Shown here in pieces: positions 44,302 through 53,596 of a stretch of 64,000 bases of DNA. Source of the stretch: Agromyces sp. LHK192. GTDB taxonomy: Bacteria; Actinomycetota; Actinomycetes; Actinomycetales; Microbacteriaceae. The translations under genes were made by a program, and so were the position numbers. The notes under the pieces are model-generated. The model had not been told where the DNA came from. It did not search any database and worked only from the letters and a program-made list of their open reading frames with translations. The first letter of the stretch is position 1. Each line of letters opens with the position of its first letter. The stretch spans positions 2,604,001 through 2,668,000 of the forward strand of contig NZ_CP034753.1 of NCBI RefSeq assembly GCF_004006235.1, written 5' to 3'.

Positions 44302-45852
44302 ATGCGCGCCCAGACGGCCTCCCCCGCCCTGTTCGCGAACCTGGTCGACGACGTCGTCGCCTCGGGTTCCGACACCGTCGCCGTGTCCGTACCCGCGACC
44401 GGCGAGCCCCACCACGACCTGCCGCGATCGAGTGCCGGCGACGTCCGCGACGCGGTCGCGAGGGCCCGGCTCGCGCAGTTCGCGTGGGCCCGCGCGGGCT
44501 TCGCGCACCGTCGGCGCGTGCTGCTGCGCGCCCACGACCTCATCATGCAGCGCACCGACCTGCTGCTCGACCTCGTGCAGACCGAGAGCGGCAAGACCCG
44601 CGGGCAGGCGCTCGAGGAGGTCTTCCAGGCGGCGTCCGTGACGCGCTACAACGCCCTCACCGCCAGGCGCGTGCTGCGGGGGCGGAGCGTGCGCGGAGGC
44701 ATCCCGCTCCTGCTGACCACTCGCGTGCGCTACGCGCCCAAGGGCGTCGTCGGCGTCATCACGCCCTGGAACTACGCCCTCAGCCTCGCGGCGATGGACG
44801 TCGTGCCGGCGCTCGCGGCCGGCTGCGCGGTCGTGCAGAAGGCCGACGACCTGGGCGCCCTGTCCATCCTCGCGCTGCGCCGTGCGTTCATCGAGGCCGG
44901 CGTGCCCGAGGCGGTCTGGGCCGTCGTCACCGGCGAGGCGGCCGAAGCCGGTGAGGCCCTCACCGACGAGGTCGACTACATCTGCTTCACCGGATCGACC
45001 GCCACGGGGCGCCGCATCGGCGAGAAGGCGGGCCGACGCCTCATCGGAGCCTCGCTCGAACTCGGCGGCAAGAACCCGATGATCGTGCTCGACGACGTCG
45101 ACCCGGAACGGGCGGCCGCCGACGCGGCGTACGCGTGCTTCTCGGCGATGGGGCAGCTCTGCGTCTCGATCGAGCGCATCTACGTGCACCGACGCATCGC
45201 CGGCCCGTTCCAGCGCGCGCTCGTCGCGCGCCTGCGCGACGCGAAGGTCGGCACCGGGCTCGACTTCGACGCCGACTTCGGCTCGCTCGCGAGCGCGACC
45301 CAACTCGAACGCGTGCGCTCCCACCTCGACGATGCCGTCGCGAAGGGCGCCGAAGTGCTCGTCGGCGGCGTACCGCGCCCCGACGCCGGCCCCTGGTGCT
45401 TCGCGCCGACCGTCCTGACCGGCGTGACCGCCGACATGCGCGTGCACGCCGAGGAGACGTTCGGCGCCGTCGCGTCGCTCTACGTCGTCGACAGCGACGA
45501 GGAGGCCGTGCTCGCCGCGAACGCGAGCGATTACGGCCTCAACGCGTCGATCCTCACCGGGTCGCCGGTCCGGGCACGCCGCATCGCGAACGCGCTCGAA
45601 GCCGGGAGCATCAACATCGGCGAGGGGTACCGCGGGTCGTTCTCGTCGGTGGACGCACCGATGGGCGGGGTCAAGGCGTCGGGAGTCGGGCGTCGGAACG
45701 GGCGCGAGGGGCTGCTGCGGTTCGTCGAACCCGTCACGGTCTCGAAGTCCACCGGCGTGCTCCCGCTGCCGACGACCGGTGCGGAGTTCAAGCTGCTCGG
45801 CGGGCCGTTCCTGCTGCTCGCGCGCGTGCTGAAGGCGATCCGGCGGGCGTGA
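44302..45852 (+). CDS. Succinate-semialdehyde dehydrogenase-like aldehyde dehydrogenase
   Basis: A 516-residue aldehyde dehydrogenase. The catalytic Glu is in ASLELGGKNPMIVLDDVDPE and the catalytic Cys in AMGQLCVSIERIYVHRR, with the NAD(P) loop FTGSTATGRRIGEKAG and the substrate-pocket stretch GVVGVITPWNYALSLAAMD. It matches the actinobacterial succinate-semialdehyde dehydrogenase (GabD2-like) branch, which feeds succinate to the TCA cycle. The ATG at 44302 follows a TAGACT box by 7 bases. It is divergent from the GPH transporter, and a shared aldehyde or amine pathway is possible but unproven. Confidence 0.9.
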   Translation: MRAQTASPALFANLVDDVVASGSDTVAVSVPATGEPHHDLPRSSAGDVRDAVARARLAQFAWARAGFAHRRRVLLRAHDLIMQRTDLLLDLVQTESGKTRGQALEEVFQAASVTRYNALTARRVLRGRSVRGGIPLLLTTRVRYAPKGVVGVITPWNYALSLAAMDVVPALAAGCAVVQKADDLGALSILALRRAFIEAGVPEAVWAVVTGEAAEAGEALTDEVDYICFTGSTATGRRIGEKAGRRLIGASLELGGKNPMIVLDDVDPERAAADAAYACFSAMGQLCVSIERIYVHRRIAGPFQRALVARLRDAKVGTGLDFDADFGSLASATQLERVRSHLDDAVAKGAEVLVGGVPRPDAGPWCFAPTVLTGVTADMRVHAEETFGAVASLYVVDSDEEAVLAANASDYGLNASILTGSPVRARRIANALEAGSINIGEGYRGSFSSVDAPMGGVKASGVGRRNGREGLLRFVEPVTVSKSTGVLPLPTTGAEFKLLGGPFLLLARVLKAIRRA

Positions 45853-45893
45853 CGGCCTGACCGCCGCCGGGAGCGGCGACGGTCGGGCCGGTC

Positions 45894-47984
45894 TCACTCG
45901 ACCGCGTCGACCGCCTCGTCGACCTCGCCGACCACCGCGACGCCCTGCGGACCCAGGACCAGCCCGCGGGCGGCGTCGCCCGACAGCAGGTCTCGGCCGT
46001 CGAGGTCCAGCACGGCCTCCTCCGACCCGTGGTTGATCACGACGACGACGTCGCCGCGCCGGACCGCGTCGACCTCGCCCCCGGTCGCGACCGGCGCGGG
46101 ACGATCGACGCCGGCATCGTCGGCGATGCCCGCCACCAGGGCACGGAGCGCGACCTCATCCGGCAGCGTCGCGACGTACCAGGCCGCGCCCGACCCGGTG
46201 CCGCGCCGGGTGACGGCCGGAGCCCCGTCGGGAAGTCCCGGCGGCAACGCGGCCGGCGCCGCATCCGCCGCGCCTCCGGCAGTCCGGTCGCCGGCCCCAC
46301 CGAACGCGGCGACCACCTCGGCGTCATCGGCCCGCACCACCTCGGCCCAGACCGATCCGGTCGCGGCCCCACCGAGCACCTCGCCCGCGAGCGGGACGGG
46401 CGGCGGCTCTCCGCCGCCGACCGCGCGGAGGTCGGCGCCGGCGGGTGGCGTGAACTCTTCCACGCGGATCCCGAGCGTGCGGCGCAGGCGCGCTCCGCCG
46501 AGATACCCGCCCAGGTGCACCCGCAACTCGGCGTCGACGACCCCCGTCGCGAATCCCACCACGAGCGTGCCGCCGCCGTCGGCCCAGTCCGACAGGTTCG
46601 CCGCCTGCGCCTCGGTCACCACGAACTGCGCCGGAAGCACGACCACCCGATACGACGACAGGTCGGCATCGGCCCGGACGAAGTCGACCGCATGCCCCAG
46701 GGCCGACAACGCCCGATGCCACGCGAACAGCACCTCGAGGTAGGAGACGGTCGTCGGCGAGGCATCCTGCTCGATCGCCCACCAACTGTCCCAGTCGACC
46801 GCGATCGCGACGGGAGTGCGCACCCGACCACCCTCGAGGCCGACGCTCGCCCCGCTCAGGCTCGCGAGCTCGCCGCCCAACTGCTCGATCTCGCGCCACA
46901 CCCGGGTGTCGGTGCCGCCGTGCGGCACCATCCCCGAATGGAACTTCTCGGAGCCCGCGGCCGACTGCCGCCACTGGAAGAACAGGATGCCGTCGGCACC
47001 TCGCGCGACCGCCTGGTACGACCAGGCCCGCATCTGCCCCGGCGCCTTCGCCGCGTTGCGGGCGCGCCAGTTCACGGCACTCGGCGACTGCTCCATCAGC
47101 AGCCAGGGTGCCCCGGCGCCCAGCGAGCGCATGAGGTCGCGCACCATCGCCGCGTACGGCGTCGAGAGCGGGTCGGCCGGATCCGGATACGTGTCGTCCG
47201 ACACGATGTCGACCTCCGCAGCCCACGCCCAGTAGTCGACCGGCTTGAAGAACCCCATGAAGTTCGTCGTGATCGGCAGGTCGCTCCCCGCCCGGATCAC
47301 CTCGACCTCCGACCGGTAGCAGGCCAGCAGCTCATCGCTCGAGAAGCGGTCGAAGTCGAGCAGCTGCGTCGGATTGCGGAAGCTCGGCGCCGCCCGCGGC
47401 GGCTCGACCTCCTCGAAGCCGTCGTAGCGCTGGGACCAGAACGCGGTTCCCCAGGCGCGGTTCAGCTCGTCGACCGTGCCGTACCGCCGCTCGAGCCATC
47501 CGCGGAACGCCTCGGCCGACACCTCGCAGTAGCAGCGGGCGACGTGGCATCCGTACTCGTTGTTGACGTGCCACAGGTCGACCGCCGGATGCGCCGCGTA
47601 CCGGTCGACCATCTGCTGCACGAGCCGCCGAGCGCGCTCCCGGTACACCGGCGAGCTCGGGCAGTACTGCTGTCGGCTCCCGACGGCGAGGCGCACGCCG
47701 TCCTCGGTGACCGGCAACGTCTCCGGGTGCAGCTTCGCGAGCCACGGCGGCGGCGACGCGGTCGCCGTCGCGAGATCCACCCGGATGCCGCCGGCGTGCA
47801 ACCCGTCGAGCACCTCGTCGAGCCAACCGAAGTCGTACTCCCCCGGCCTCGGTTCCAGCCTCGCCCACGAGAACACCGCCACGGTGGCCAGGTTCACGCC
47901 GGCTCGCTGCATGAGTACGACGTCGTCGTCCCAGACCTCCCGCGGCCACTGCTCGGGGTTGTAGTCCCCGCCGTATCGGATCAT
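45894..47984 (-). CDS. GH42 beta-galactosidase, distal operon copy
   Basis: A 696-residue GH42 enzyme. It opens RYGGDYNPEQWPREVW, with the acid/base Glu in DLWHVNNEYGCHVARCYC and the nucleophile Glu in WLLMEQSPSAVNW. The trimerisation domain (about 400-610) contains WDSWWAIEQDASPTTVSYLE. The Cys-containing stretch HVARCYC is part of the zinc cluster seen in some family members. It hydrolyses terminal beta-galactosides inside the cell, as there is no signal peptide. Its ATG at 47984 overlaps the permease stop (ATGA), so it is the last gene of the five-gene operon. Confidence 0.93.
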   Translation of the reverse strand: MIRYGGDYNPEQWPREVWDDDVVLMQRAGVNLATVAVFSWARLEPRPGEYDFGWLDEVLDGLHAGGIRVDLATATASPPPWLAKLHPETLPVTEDGVRLAVGSRQQYCPSSPVYRERARRLVQQMVDRYAAHPAVDLWHVNNEYGCHVARCYCEVSAEAFRGWLERRYGTVDELNRAWGTAFWSQRYDGFEEVEPPRAAPSFRNPTQLLDFDRFSSDELLACYRSEVEVIRAGSDLPITTNFMGFFKPVDYWAWAAEVDIVSDDTYPDPADPLSTPYAAMVRDLMRSLGAGAPWLLMEQSPSAVNWRARNAAKAPGQMRAWSYQAVARGADGILFFQWRQSAAGSEKFHSGMVPHGGTDTRVWREIEQLGGELASLSGASVGLEGGRVRTPVAIAVDWDSWWAIEQDASPTTVSYLEVLFAWHRALSALGHAVDFVRADADLSSYRVVVLPAQFVVTEAQAANLSDWADGGGTLVVGFATGVVDAELRVHLGGYLGGARLRRTLGIRVEEFTPPAGADLRAVGGGEPPPVPLAGEVLGGAATGSVWAEVVRADDAEVVAAFGGAGDRTAGGAADAAPAALPPGLPDGAPAVTRRGTGSGAAWYVATLPDEVALRALVAGIADDAGVDRPAPVATGGEVDAVRRGDVVVVINHGSEEAVLDLDGRDLLSGDAARGLVLGPQGVAVVGEVDEAVDAVE

Positions 47985-48922
47985 CCCTTGACCCCTCCCG
48001 TTCCGAGTCCCGACTGCCAGTACCGCTGCAGGAAGAGGAACGCGACGATCAGCGGCAGGATCGACACGAACGACCCCGTGATCACCGTCGAGAACACCGC
48101 CTGCGACCCGCCGCCGGCCGATGCCGCGGCCTGCAGCTGCGCCAGGCCGACCGTGATCGGGTACAGCTCCGAGGTGTTCAGCATGATCAGCGGCAGGAAG
48201 TAGTTGTTCCACGTGCCGACCAGCGTGAACAGGAACACTGTCACCAGGCCCGGTCCGAGCAGGCGCAGGCCGACCTGCCAGAAGATGCGGAACTCCCCCG
48301 CACCGTCGACGCGTGCGGCCTCGATCAGGCTGTCGGGGATCGCGTCGGTCGCGTAGACCCGCATGAGGTACACCCCGAACGGGCTCACGAGCGACGGCAC
48401 GATGATCGCCCACGGGGTGTCCGTGAGGTTCGCCGCCGAGAACAGCAGGTAGGTCGGCAGTGCGAGCGCCGTGAGCGGGATCATCACGGCACCCAGCGTC
48501 ACGCTGAACAGCAGCCGTCGACCGGGGAACTCGTACTTCGCGAACGCGTACCCGGCCATCGCCGCGAGCAGGGTCGCCCCGAAGGCCGACACCACCGCGT
48601 AGACCACGGTGTTCCAGATCCACAGGCCGAAGATGCCGTCGCGGACCGTGAACAGCTCGACGAGGTTGTCCCACAGCGAGAAGCCGCCGCCGAACCAGAG
48701 TCCGAACGTCGAGAAGAGGGCCGAGTTGTCCTTCGTCGACGCGACGAACAGCCACCACAGCGGCAGCACGAAGTACAGCACGCACAGCCAGAGCAGGACC
48801 GTCAGCAACCAACTCCGGCGCTTCTCGGGCGAGTACGGGCGGAACCGCCTCGGCCGTCGGCGCCCCGAACCCGGCACCACCGCCGATCGGGTCTCCAGCG
48901 AGGTCATGGGAGCCGTGGTCAT
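47981..48922 (-). CDS. Carbohydrate ABC transporter permease (MalG-like)
   Basis: A 313-residue inner-membrane permease with six helices. The coupling-loop motif EAARVDGAGEFRIFWQVGLR (EAA...G) contacts the ATPase, and AMAGYAFAKYEFPGRR and WNNYFLPLIMLNTSELYPI are typical of the CUT1 MalG/LacG branch. A charged, Arg/Pro-rich N-terminal 45 residues is cytoplasmic. The ATG at 48922 overlaps the stop of the partner permease, and its own stop overlaps the GH42 start. No ATPase gene is in the operon, so a shared MsmX-type ATPase elsewhere is expected. Confidence 0.93.
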   Translation of the reverse strand: MTTAPMTSLETRSAVVPGSGRRRPRRFRPYSPEKRRSWLLTVLLWLCVLYFVLPLWWLFVASTKDNSALFSTFGLWFGGGFSLWDNLVELFTVRDGIFGLWIWNTVVYAVVSAFGATLLAAMAGYAFAKYEFPGRRLLFSVTLGAVMIPLTALALPTYLLFSAANLTDTPWAIIVPSLVSPFGVYLMRVYATDAIPDSLIEAARVDGAGEFRIFWQVGLRLLGPGLVTVFLFTLVGTWNNYFLPLIMLNTSELYPITVGLAQLQAAASAGGGSQAVFSTVITGSFVSILPLIVAFLFLQRYWQSGLGTGGVKG

Positions 48923-49854
48923 CGCAGACCCCTCCGTTCGCGTCGTTCGCGTCGCTGTTCGCCGAGTTGGACGACGTACGACACGATCGCGATCACGATG
49001 CCGAGGAGGAACGCGATCGCGGCCGCGTAGTTCAGCTCCTGGTTGATGAACGCGAGGTTGTAGGCGTAGTAGTTGGGCGTGAACGAGTTCGTGATCGCGT
49101 CGGGCGCGATCGCGTTCAGGAGGCTCGGCTCGTTGAACAGCTGGAACGAGCCGATGATCGAGAAGATGACGGTCAGCATGATCGCCGGGCGGATCGCCGG
49201 GATCTTCACGCTCCAGGCGACTCGGAACTGGCCGGCGCCGTCGAGTTCCGCAGCCTCGTACAGCTCCGCCGGGATCGACCGGAGCGCCGCGTACATGATG
49301 ATCATGTTGTAGCCGACGAACTCCCACGTGACGATGTTCATCATCGAGCCGAGGATGTTGCCGGGCGACAGGAAGTCGGGGGTGCCGAAGCCGACCGCGC
49401 GCGCGATCTGGGCGATCGGGCCGAAGTCCGGTCCGTACAGGTAGCCCCACATGAGCGTCGCGATCACCGCGGGCACCGCGTACGGCATGAAGATGAACAG
49501 CCTGGCGCTGCGCGATCCGCGCGCCCGCCCGCTGTCGAGCGCGAGCGCGAAGCAGAGCGCGAGGCCCAGCATGATCGGCACCTGCACGACCAGGAACAGC
49601 GCCACGCGGCCGAGGCCGCCCCAGAACGCCGGGTCCGCGAACGCGCGGAGGTAGTTCGCGAGGCCCGCGAACTGCTCGCCGCCGATCAGCTTCGACTCGA
49701 ACAGGCTGAGGTAGCCCGAGTACACGAGCGGCACGACGAGCATCGCGAGGAACACGACGAAGAACGGGAGGATGAACAGGTAGGCGGCGCGATGCTGCCG
49801 CCTCGTGCTGGAGTTCGGGCGCCGCCTCGGCGGCGCCAGGGTGGAGTGCGACAT
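48919..49854 (-). CDS. Carbohydrate ABC transporter permease (MalF/LacF-like)
   Basis: A 311-residue permease with six helices (first: AAYLFILPFFVVFLAMLVVP). The coupling loop is YEAAELDGAGQFRVAWSVKI and the downstream stretch GSFQLFNEPSLLNAIAPDAI, both CUT1-typical. It pairs with the MalG-like permease, whose gene overlaps it by 4 bp. It lies 82 bp after the binding-protein gene, and that gap contains a strong hairpin. Confidence 0.93.
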   Translation of the reverse strand: MSHSTLAPPRRRPNSSTRRQHRAAYLFILPFFVVFLAMLVVPLVYSGYLSLFESKLIGGEQFAGLANYLRAFADPAFWGGLGRVALFLVVQVPIMLGLALCFALALDSGRARGSRSARLFIFMPYAVPAVIATLMWGYLYGPDFGPIAQIARAVGFGTPDFLSPGNILGSMMNIVTWEFVGYNMIIMYAALRSIPAELYEAAELDGAGQFRVAWSVKIPAIRPAIMLTVIFSIIGSFQLFNEPSLLNAIAPDAITNSFTPNYYAYNLAFINQELNYAAAIAFLLGIVIAIVSYVVQLGEQRRERRERRGLR

Positions 49855-49887
49855 TGCGGCTCCTTCGGTGGATCGGTGTTCCGGAGC

Positions 49888-49918
49888 GGGGCGCCCGCCG
49901 CCGAACGGCGGACGCCCC
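49888..49918 (-). terminator. Intercistronic hairpin between the binding-protein and permease genes
   Basis: A 13-bp GC-rich stem with one G-U type pair in the transcript (arms 49888-49900 and 49906-49918) closes a 5-base loop. It lies just after the binding-protein stop, in the only sizeable gap within the transporter genes. Such hairpins commonly stabilise or partly end the message so that binding protein exceeds permease; this use is inferred. Confidence 0.6.
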
Positions 49919-49936
49919 CGGGTGGGTCGGACGGGC

Positions 49937-51286
49937 TCACTCGACGGTGAAGCCCTGGTCCTCCGCGTAGGCGACGAGCTGGTCCTGCCAGGTGTCGAGC
50001 GCTGCCGCGATGTCGCCCTTGTCGGCGATCACCGTGCCCATCGTCTCCTCGTACGTCGAGTACACGTAGTCCATGAACGGCAGCCACTGGAAGTCGGTGT
50101 CGACCGTCTCCGAGATCTCGGCGAACAGCTTGTTGACCTGCTGGCCGCCGTAGAACTCCGACTCCTGGTCGACGAACGCCGGGTCGTTCAGCACCGACTG
50201 CTGCGGCGGGTAGAGGAACTGCTGCGTCGCCAGCTGCATCGCCGACTCCTCGTCGTGGTTGATGAACTCGGCGAGCATGTACGCCGCGATCGGGTTCTCG
50301 CTCGTGGCGAGCACCGCGTCGCTCGAGCCGCCCCAGTTGCCCGACACGTTCTCACCCTCGCTCCACTGCGGCAAGGGTGCCGCCCGCCAGAGCCCCGAGG
50401 TGCCCTCGGCCGTGCCCTGGAGGAACACCGGCCCCCACGCTGCGGTCAGCCAGCCCGCGTACTTGCCGTTCGCGAGGCCCTGGTACCACTGGTCGTTGAA
50501 GTCGACGTCGGTCGAGATCAGGTCCTGCTGGATCAGGTCGGTCCAGTAGCTCGCGATCTCCTTCGCCTCGTCGCTGTTGACCTCGATCTTCACGGTCTCG
50601 GCACCGTCGTAGCCGAACGGCTTGATGCCGGCCTGCCAGAAGAAGCCGATCATCTGGCCGGCCTGCGTGGCGCCGAGGTTCGAGATGTACGACCCGGTCG
50701 AGTCCTTCACGGTCTTCGCCGCGGCCGCGTACTCCTCCCACGTGGCCGGGGGTTCGGTGATGCCCGCCTGCGCGAGGATGTCCTCGCGGTACAGGTTGCC
50801 CATCGGCCCGACGTCCTGCGGGATCGCCCAGACCTCATCGCCCGGCGACACCTGGTTCCACGCCCAGCCGACGTAGTCGTCCTCGATGTCCGCGGCTCCG
50901 TAGGGCGTGAGGTCCAGCAGCGACTCGCTGAGCACGAAGGACGGGATGTACTGGTACTCGACCTGCGCGACGTCCGGGGCGCCTTCGCCCGCTTCGAGTG
51001 CGCTGCGCAGCTTCTGGTAGTGCGGCAGGCCCTGTCCGACGTTCTCGACCTTGACGTCGATCGCGGGGTACTTCTCCTCGAACAGCGCCACCTCCTGGTC
51101 GATGTCGGGGACCCACGTCCAGAAGGTGAGCTCGGTGGGCGTCTCCATGGCCGCGTCGATGTCCTCCTGGCTCACCGGTCCCTGGTTCGAGCCGCCGCTC
51201 GATCCCGGGGTGCATCCGGACAGTACGAGGCCGACCGAGGCGGCGCCGCACACCAGCGCCAGTGCTGTTCTCCGTGCCTTCTTCAT
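49937..51286 (-). CDS. Extracellular sugar-binding lipoprotein of the ABC transporter
   Basis: A 449-residue family-1 solute-binding lipoprotein. The signal ends in the lipobox VLSGCTPGSSGG (Cys near 25). The mature protein has the usual opening TELTFWTWVPDIDQEVALFE, with EEKYPAIDVKVENV, and the hinge region GDEVWAIPQDVGPMGNLYRE. The ligand is probably a beta-galactoside or galacto-oligosaccharide, given the two flanking GH42 genes. AGGAGA lies 8 bases before the ATG at 51286. It follows the first GH42 gene by 47 bp. Confidence 0.93.
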   Translation of the reverse strand: MKKARRTALALVCGAASVGLVLSGCTPGSSGGSNQGPVSQEDIDAAMETPTELTFWTWVPDIDQEVALFEEKYPAIDVKVENVGQGLPHYQKLRSALEAGEGAPDVAQVEYQYIPSFVLSESLLDLTPYGAADIEDDYVGWAWNQVSPGDEVWAIPQDVGPMGNLYREDILAQAGITEPPATWEEYAAAAKTVKDSTGSYISNLGATQAGQMIGFFWQAGIKPFGYDGAETVKIEVNSDEAKEIASYWTDLIQQDLISTDVDFNDQWYQGLANGKYAGWLTAAWGPVFLQGTAEGTSGLWRAAPLPQWSEGENVSGNWGGSSDAVLATSENPIAAYMLAEFINHDEESAMQLATQQFLYPPQQSVLNDPAFVDQESEFYGGQQVNKLFAEISETVDTDFQWLPFMDYVYSTYEETMGTVIADKGDIAAALDTWQDQLVAYAEDQGFTVE

Positions 51287-51333
51287 GGTGATCTTCTCCT
51301 GTGGTTGATCGGATCGCGTGGATCCCCTGGTGC

Positions 51334-53424
51334 TCACTCGGCGCGGTCGACGAAGGTGCGCGTCGACCAGGCGTCGAGGGAGACGTCGGTGCCGGCGACG
51401 AGCCCGTCGCCGGAGATGAGGTCGGTGACGGATGCCGCGAGCGTCACGCTCTGCGGCCCCCACCCCCAGTTGAACAGGAACCAGGCGCGCCGCCCGTCGG
51501 GCAGCCTGCCCGACGAGACCTGCACCGGGCGGGCGAGGTCGGGAGCCAGGTCGTCGGCGATCGGCGCGGCGACCGCGCGGCGAACGATGGCCTCAGCCAG
51601 TTCGGGCGAGGGCACGGTGCCGACCACCGTGATCCGGCCGTCGCCGTGGGCGTTCGTCGTGACGGCCGGGAAGTCGCCGAACCGCGGGTGGTCGTAACCC
51701 GCGACGACCTCGGCGGCGTCCACGATGAGGCCGTCGGCCCACCGGGTGCCGGTGCCCGGGAGTCCCTCGATCGCGAGGTCGGTGCGCAGGTTCGAGTACT
51801 CCTCGTAGTGCACGCCCGCCGCCTCGGCGAGCCGGGCCGGCGCGATCTCGACGCGCGCGCGGGCCTCCTCGTCGCCGTACCCGGTCCGGATGCCGACGAT
51901 GAGGTGGCCGCCGGCGGCGGCGTAGTCGCGGAGCAGGTCGAGTTCGGCGTCGGTCGCGACGTAGAGCGCGGGTGCGATGAGCACCGGATGCCGGTCGGCG
52001 AGGACGTCCGCGCCCAGCGCCGCCGCCTGCGAGAGGTGGAGGATGCGCGCCTGCGCGCCGGCATCGAGCACGCCGCGGTGGAAGGCGTCGACGACGTGCT
52101 GGTACGACTGCCGATCCGGCCTGCCGTCGGCCGCGGCGAGCGGCGGGAAGAACTCGAGCGCGAACCGGCTGTCGTTCGACCAGAGGATCGCGACGTCGGC
52201 GTCGGGTTCGTACCCGTCGAGCGCGTCGCCGATCGCGGCGAGGTCGGCGCCGACGCCGGCGAGTTCGCGGTAGACCCGGCCCGGCTCCAGGCTGTGCGGG
52301 AGCACGCCGCCCCAGTAGGTCTCGGTGCCGTACGGCAGCGTGTGCCAGTGCCAGTACTCGATCATCGCGGCACCGCGCGAGATGAACGCGAAGGCCGCCT
52401 GCCGCAACTGCCCGGGGTACGGGGGCAGGTTGAACTCGGAGCCTCCGATCGACTGGGCATCGGTCTCGGTCACGAGGAACCGCGACTGCTTCGACGACCA
52501 CAGCCGGTCGGCCTGGCGGAAGAGCCCGGCGACGCCGGATGAGGTCCACGGCGTCACCGGCGGGAGGTCGATCGAGCGGTCGAGGTGGTCCTGCATCGCG
52601 TAGTACGGGTTGCCGGCGGTCACGTCGAGCGCCGCGACGAGCCGCTCGTCGGCGAGACCGGGCCTCGGGTACGCGATGCAGGTCGTGACGAACTGGTCGG
52701 GCCGCGCGTACTCGCGCACCAGCTCGGCCTGCCAGGCGATGAACTCGGTGGTGAGGTCGGCCTGGTAGCGGCGCCAGGCGAGGTCGTACTGGGGAAGGCT
52801 GTTGCCGTCGGGGGTCCAGAGGTCGCTCCAGTCGCTGAGCCGGTGCGACCAGTAGGTGAGCCCCCATTCGCGGTTGAGGGTGTCGACGTCGCCGTACGTC
52901 GCCTTCAGCCTTCGGACGAATCGCTGGAACGACCCGTGGTTGTGGAAGAGCAGCATGCCGGGTTCGTTGTCGACCTGGTAGCCGATGACGGCCGGATGGT
53001 CGGCGTAGCGCGCGATCACGGCACGGATGACCCGCTCGGCGTGGAAGCGGAAGGCCGGGTGCGAGTAATCGACCTCCTGTCGCGCGCCCCACGGCATCGG
53101 CTCGCCGGTGCGGAGGTCGGCGGCGATCTCCGGATACGCCGTCTGCAGCCACGGCGGCACCGCGTAGGTGGGCGTCCCGAGGATCACCCGGATGCCCCGC
53201 TCGTGCGCGCCGTCGAGCACCGGCTGCAGCCAGTCGAGGTCGAACTCGCCATCGCGCGGCTCCCAGGTGGACCACACCGATTCTCCGACGCGGATCACCG
53301 AGAAGCCGGCGTCGCGCATGAGGTCGAGGTCGAGCGCGGTGCGTTCGTCGCGGTGGTACTCCGCGTAGTAGGCGGCGCCGAAGAGGACCCGGCCGGTGGA
53401 TTCGTGGCGTCGTGCAGTGCTCAT
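51334..53424 (-). CDS. GH42 beta-galactosidase, promoter-proximal copy
   Basis: A 696-residue GH42 enzyme, first gene of the operon. It opens FGAAYYAEYHRDERTALDLD, with the acid/base Glu in VIGYQVDNEPGMLLFHNHGS and the nucleophile Glu in FLVTETDAQSIGGSEFNLPP, and AMIEYWHWHTLPYGTETYWG downstream. It is clearly a different subfamily from the distal copy (DNEPG against NNEYG, and no Cys cluster), so the two probably prefer different linkages. No signal peptide. The ATG at 53424 has GGAG upstream. The frame continues upstream through the operators but that region is regulatory. Confidence 0.92.
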   Translation of the reverse strand: MSTARRHESTGRVLFGAAYYAEYHRDERTALDLDLMRDAGFSVIRVGESVWSTWEPRDGEFDLDWLQPVLDGAHERGIRVILGTPTYAVPPWLQTAYPEIAADLRTGEPMPWGARQEVDYSHPAFRFHAERVIRAVIARYADHPAVIGYQVDNEPGMLLFHNHGSFQRFVRRLKATYGDVDTLNREWGLTYWSHRLSDWSDLWTPDGNSLPQYDLAWRRYQADLTTEFIAWQAELVREYARPDQFVTTCIAYPRPGLADERLVAALDVTAGNPYYAMQDHLDRSIDLPPVTPWTSSGVAGLFRQADRLWSSKQSRFLVTETDAQSIGGSEFNLPPYPGQLRQAAFAFISRGAAMIEYWHWHTLPYGTETYWGGVLPHSLEPGRVYRELAGVGADLAAIGDALDGYEPDADVAILWSNDSRFALEFFPPLAAADGRPDRQSYQHVVDAFHRGVLDAGAQARILHLSQAAALGADVLADRHPVLIAPALYVATDAELDLLRDYAAAGGHLIVGIRTGYGDEEARARVEIAPARLAEAAGVHYEEYSNLRTDLAIEGLPGTGTRWADGLIVDAAEVVAGYDHPRFGDFPAVTTNAHGDGRITVVGTVPSPELAEAIVRRAVAAPIADDLAPDLARPVQVSSGRLPDGRRAWFLFNWGWGPQSVTLAASVTDLISGDGLVAGTDVSLDAWSTRTFVDRAE

Positions 53425-53467
53425 CCGAGTTCGTACTCCGTTGTCGAGGTCAGGAGCGATGTGCCGA

Positions 53468-53483
53468 ATGTTTTCGGAAACAT
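53468..53483. promoter_or_regulatory. LacI-type operator, site 1
   Basis: ATGTTTTCGGAAACAT, a near-perfect 16-bp palindrome with a central CG, as LacI-family regulators bind. It lies in the 172-bp gap between the GH42 and lacI-type genes, downstream of the operon's likely transcription start. Confidence 0.8.
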
Positions 53484-53497
53484 CGCGTCTGTAGGAG

Positions 53498-53526
53498 AAT
53501 GTTGTCGATAACATCGGATCTGTCAA
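53498..53526 (-). promoter_or_regulatory. Candidate promoter of the galactoside operon
   Basis: On the minus strand a perfect -35 TTGACA (53526-53521) is followed after 17 bases by AACATT (53503-53498). Operator site 2 covers the spacer and part of the -10, so bound repressor would block polymerase. Confidence 0.55.
53499..53514. promoter_or_regulatory. LacI-type operator, site 2
   Basis: ATGTTGTCGATAACAT, a second 16-bp palindrome of the same pattern, with its centre 31 bp (about three helical turns) from site 1. Both sites would lie on the same DNA face. Confidence 0.8.
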
Positions 53527-53596
53527 GAGGCGGATCGAGATTCACGGTCGAACCGATACCGTGAGAGCGCGCCCAGCCGGCACGAGGAGACCACGC

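Noticed and set aside
45894..48812. Apparent 972-residue protein extending the distal GH42 upstream
   Set aside because: The first 276 codons are out-of-frame reading of the permease gene. The GH42 start at 47984 fits the family and overlaps the permease stop.
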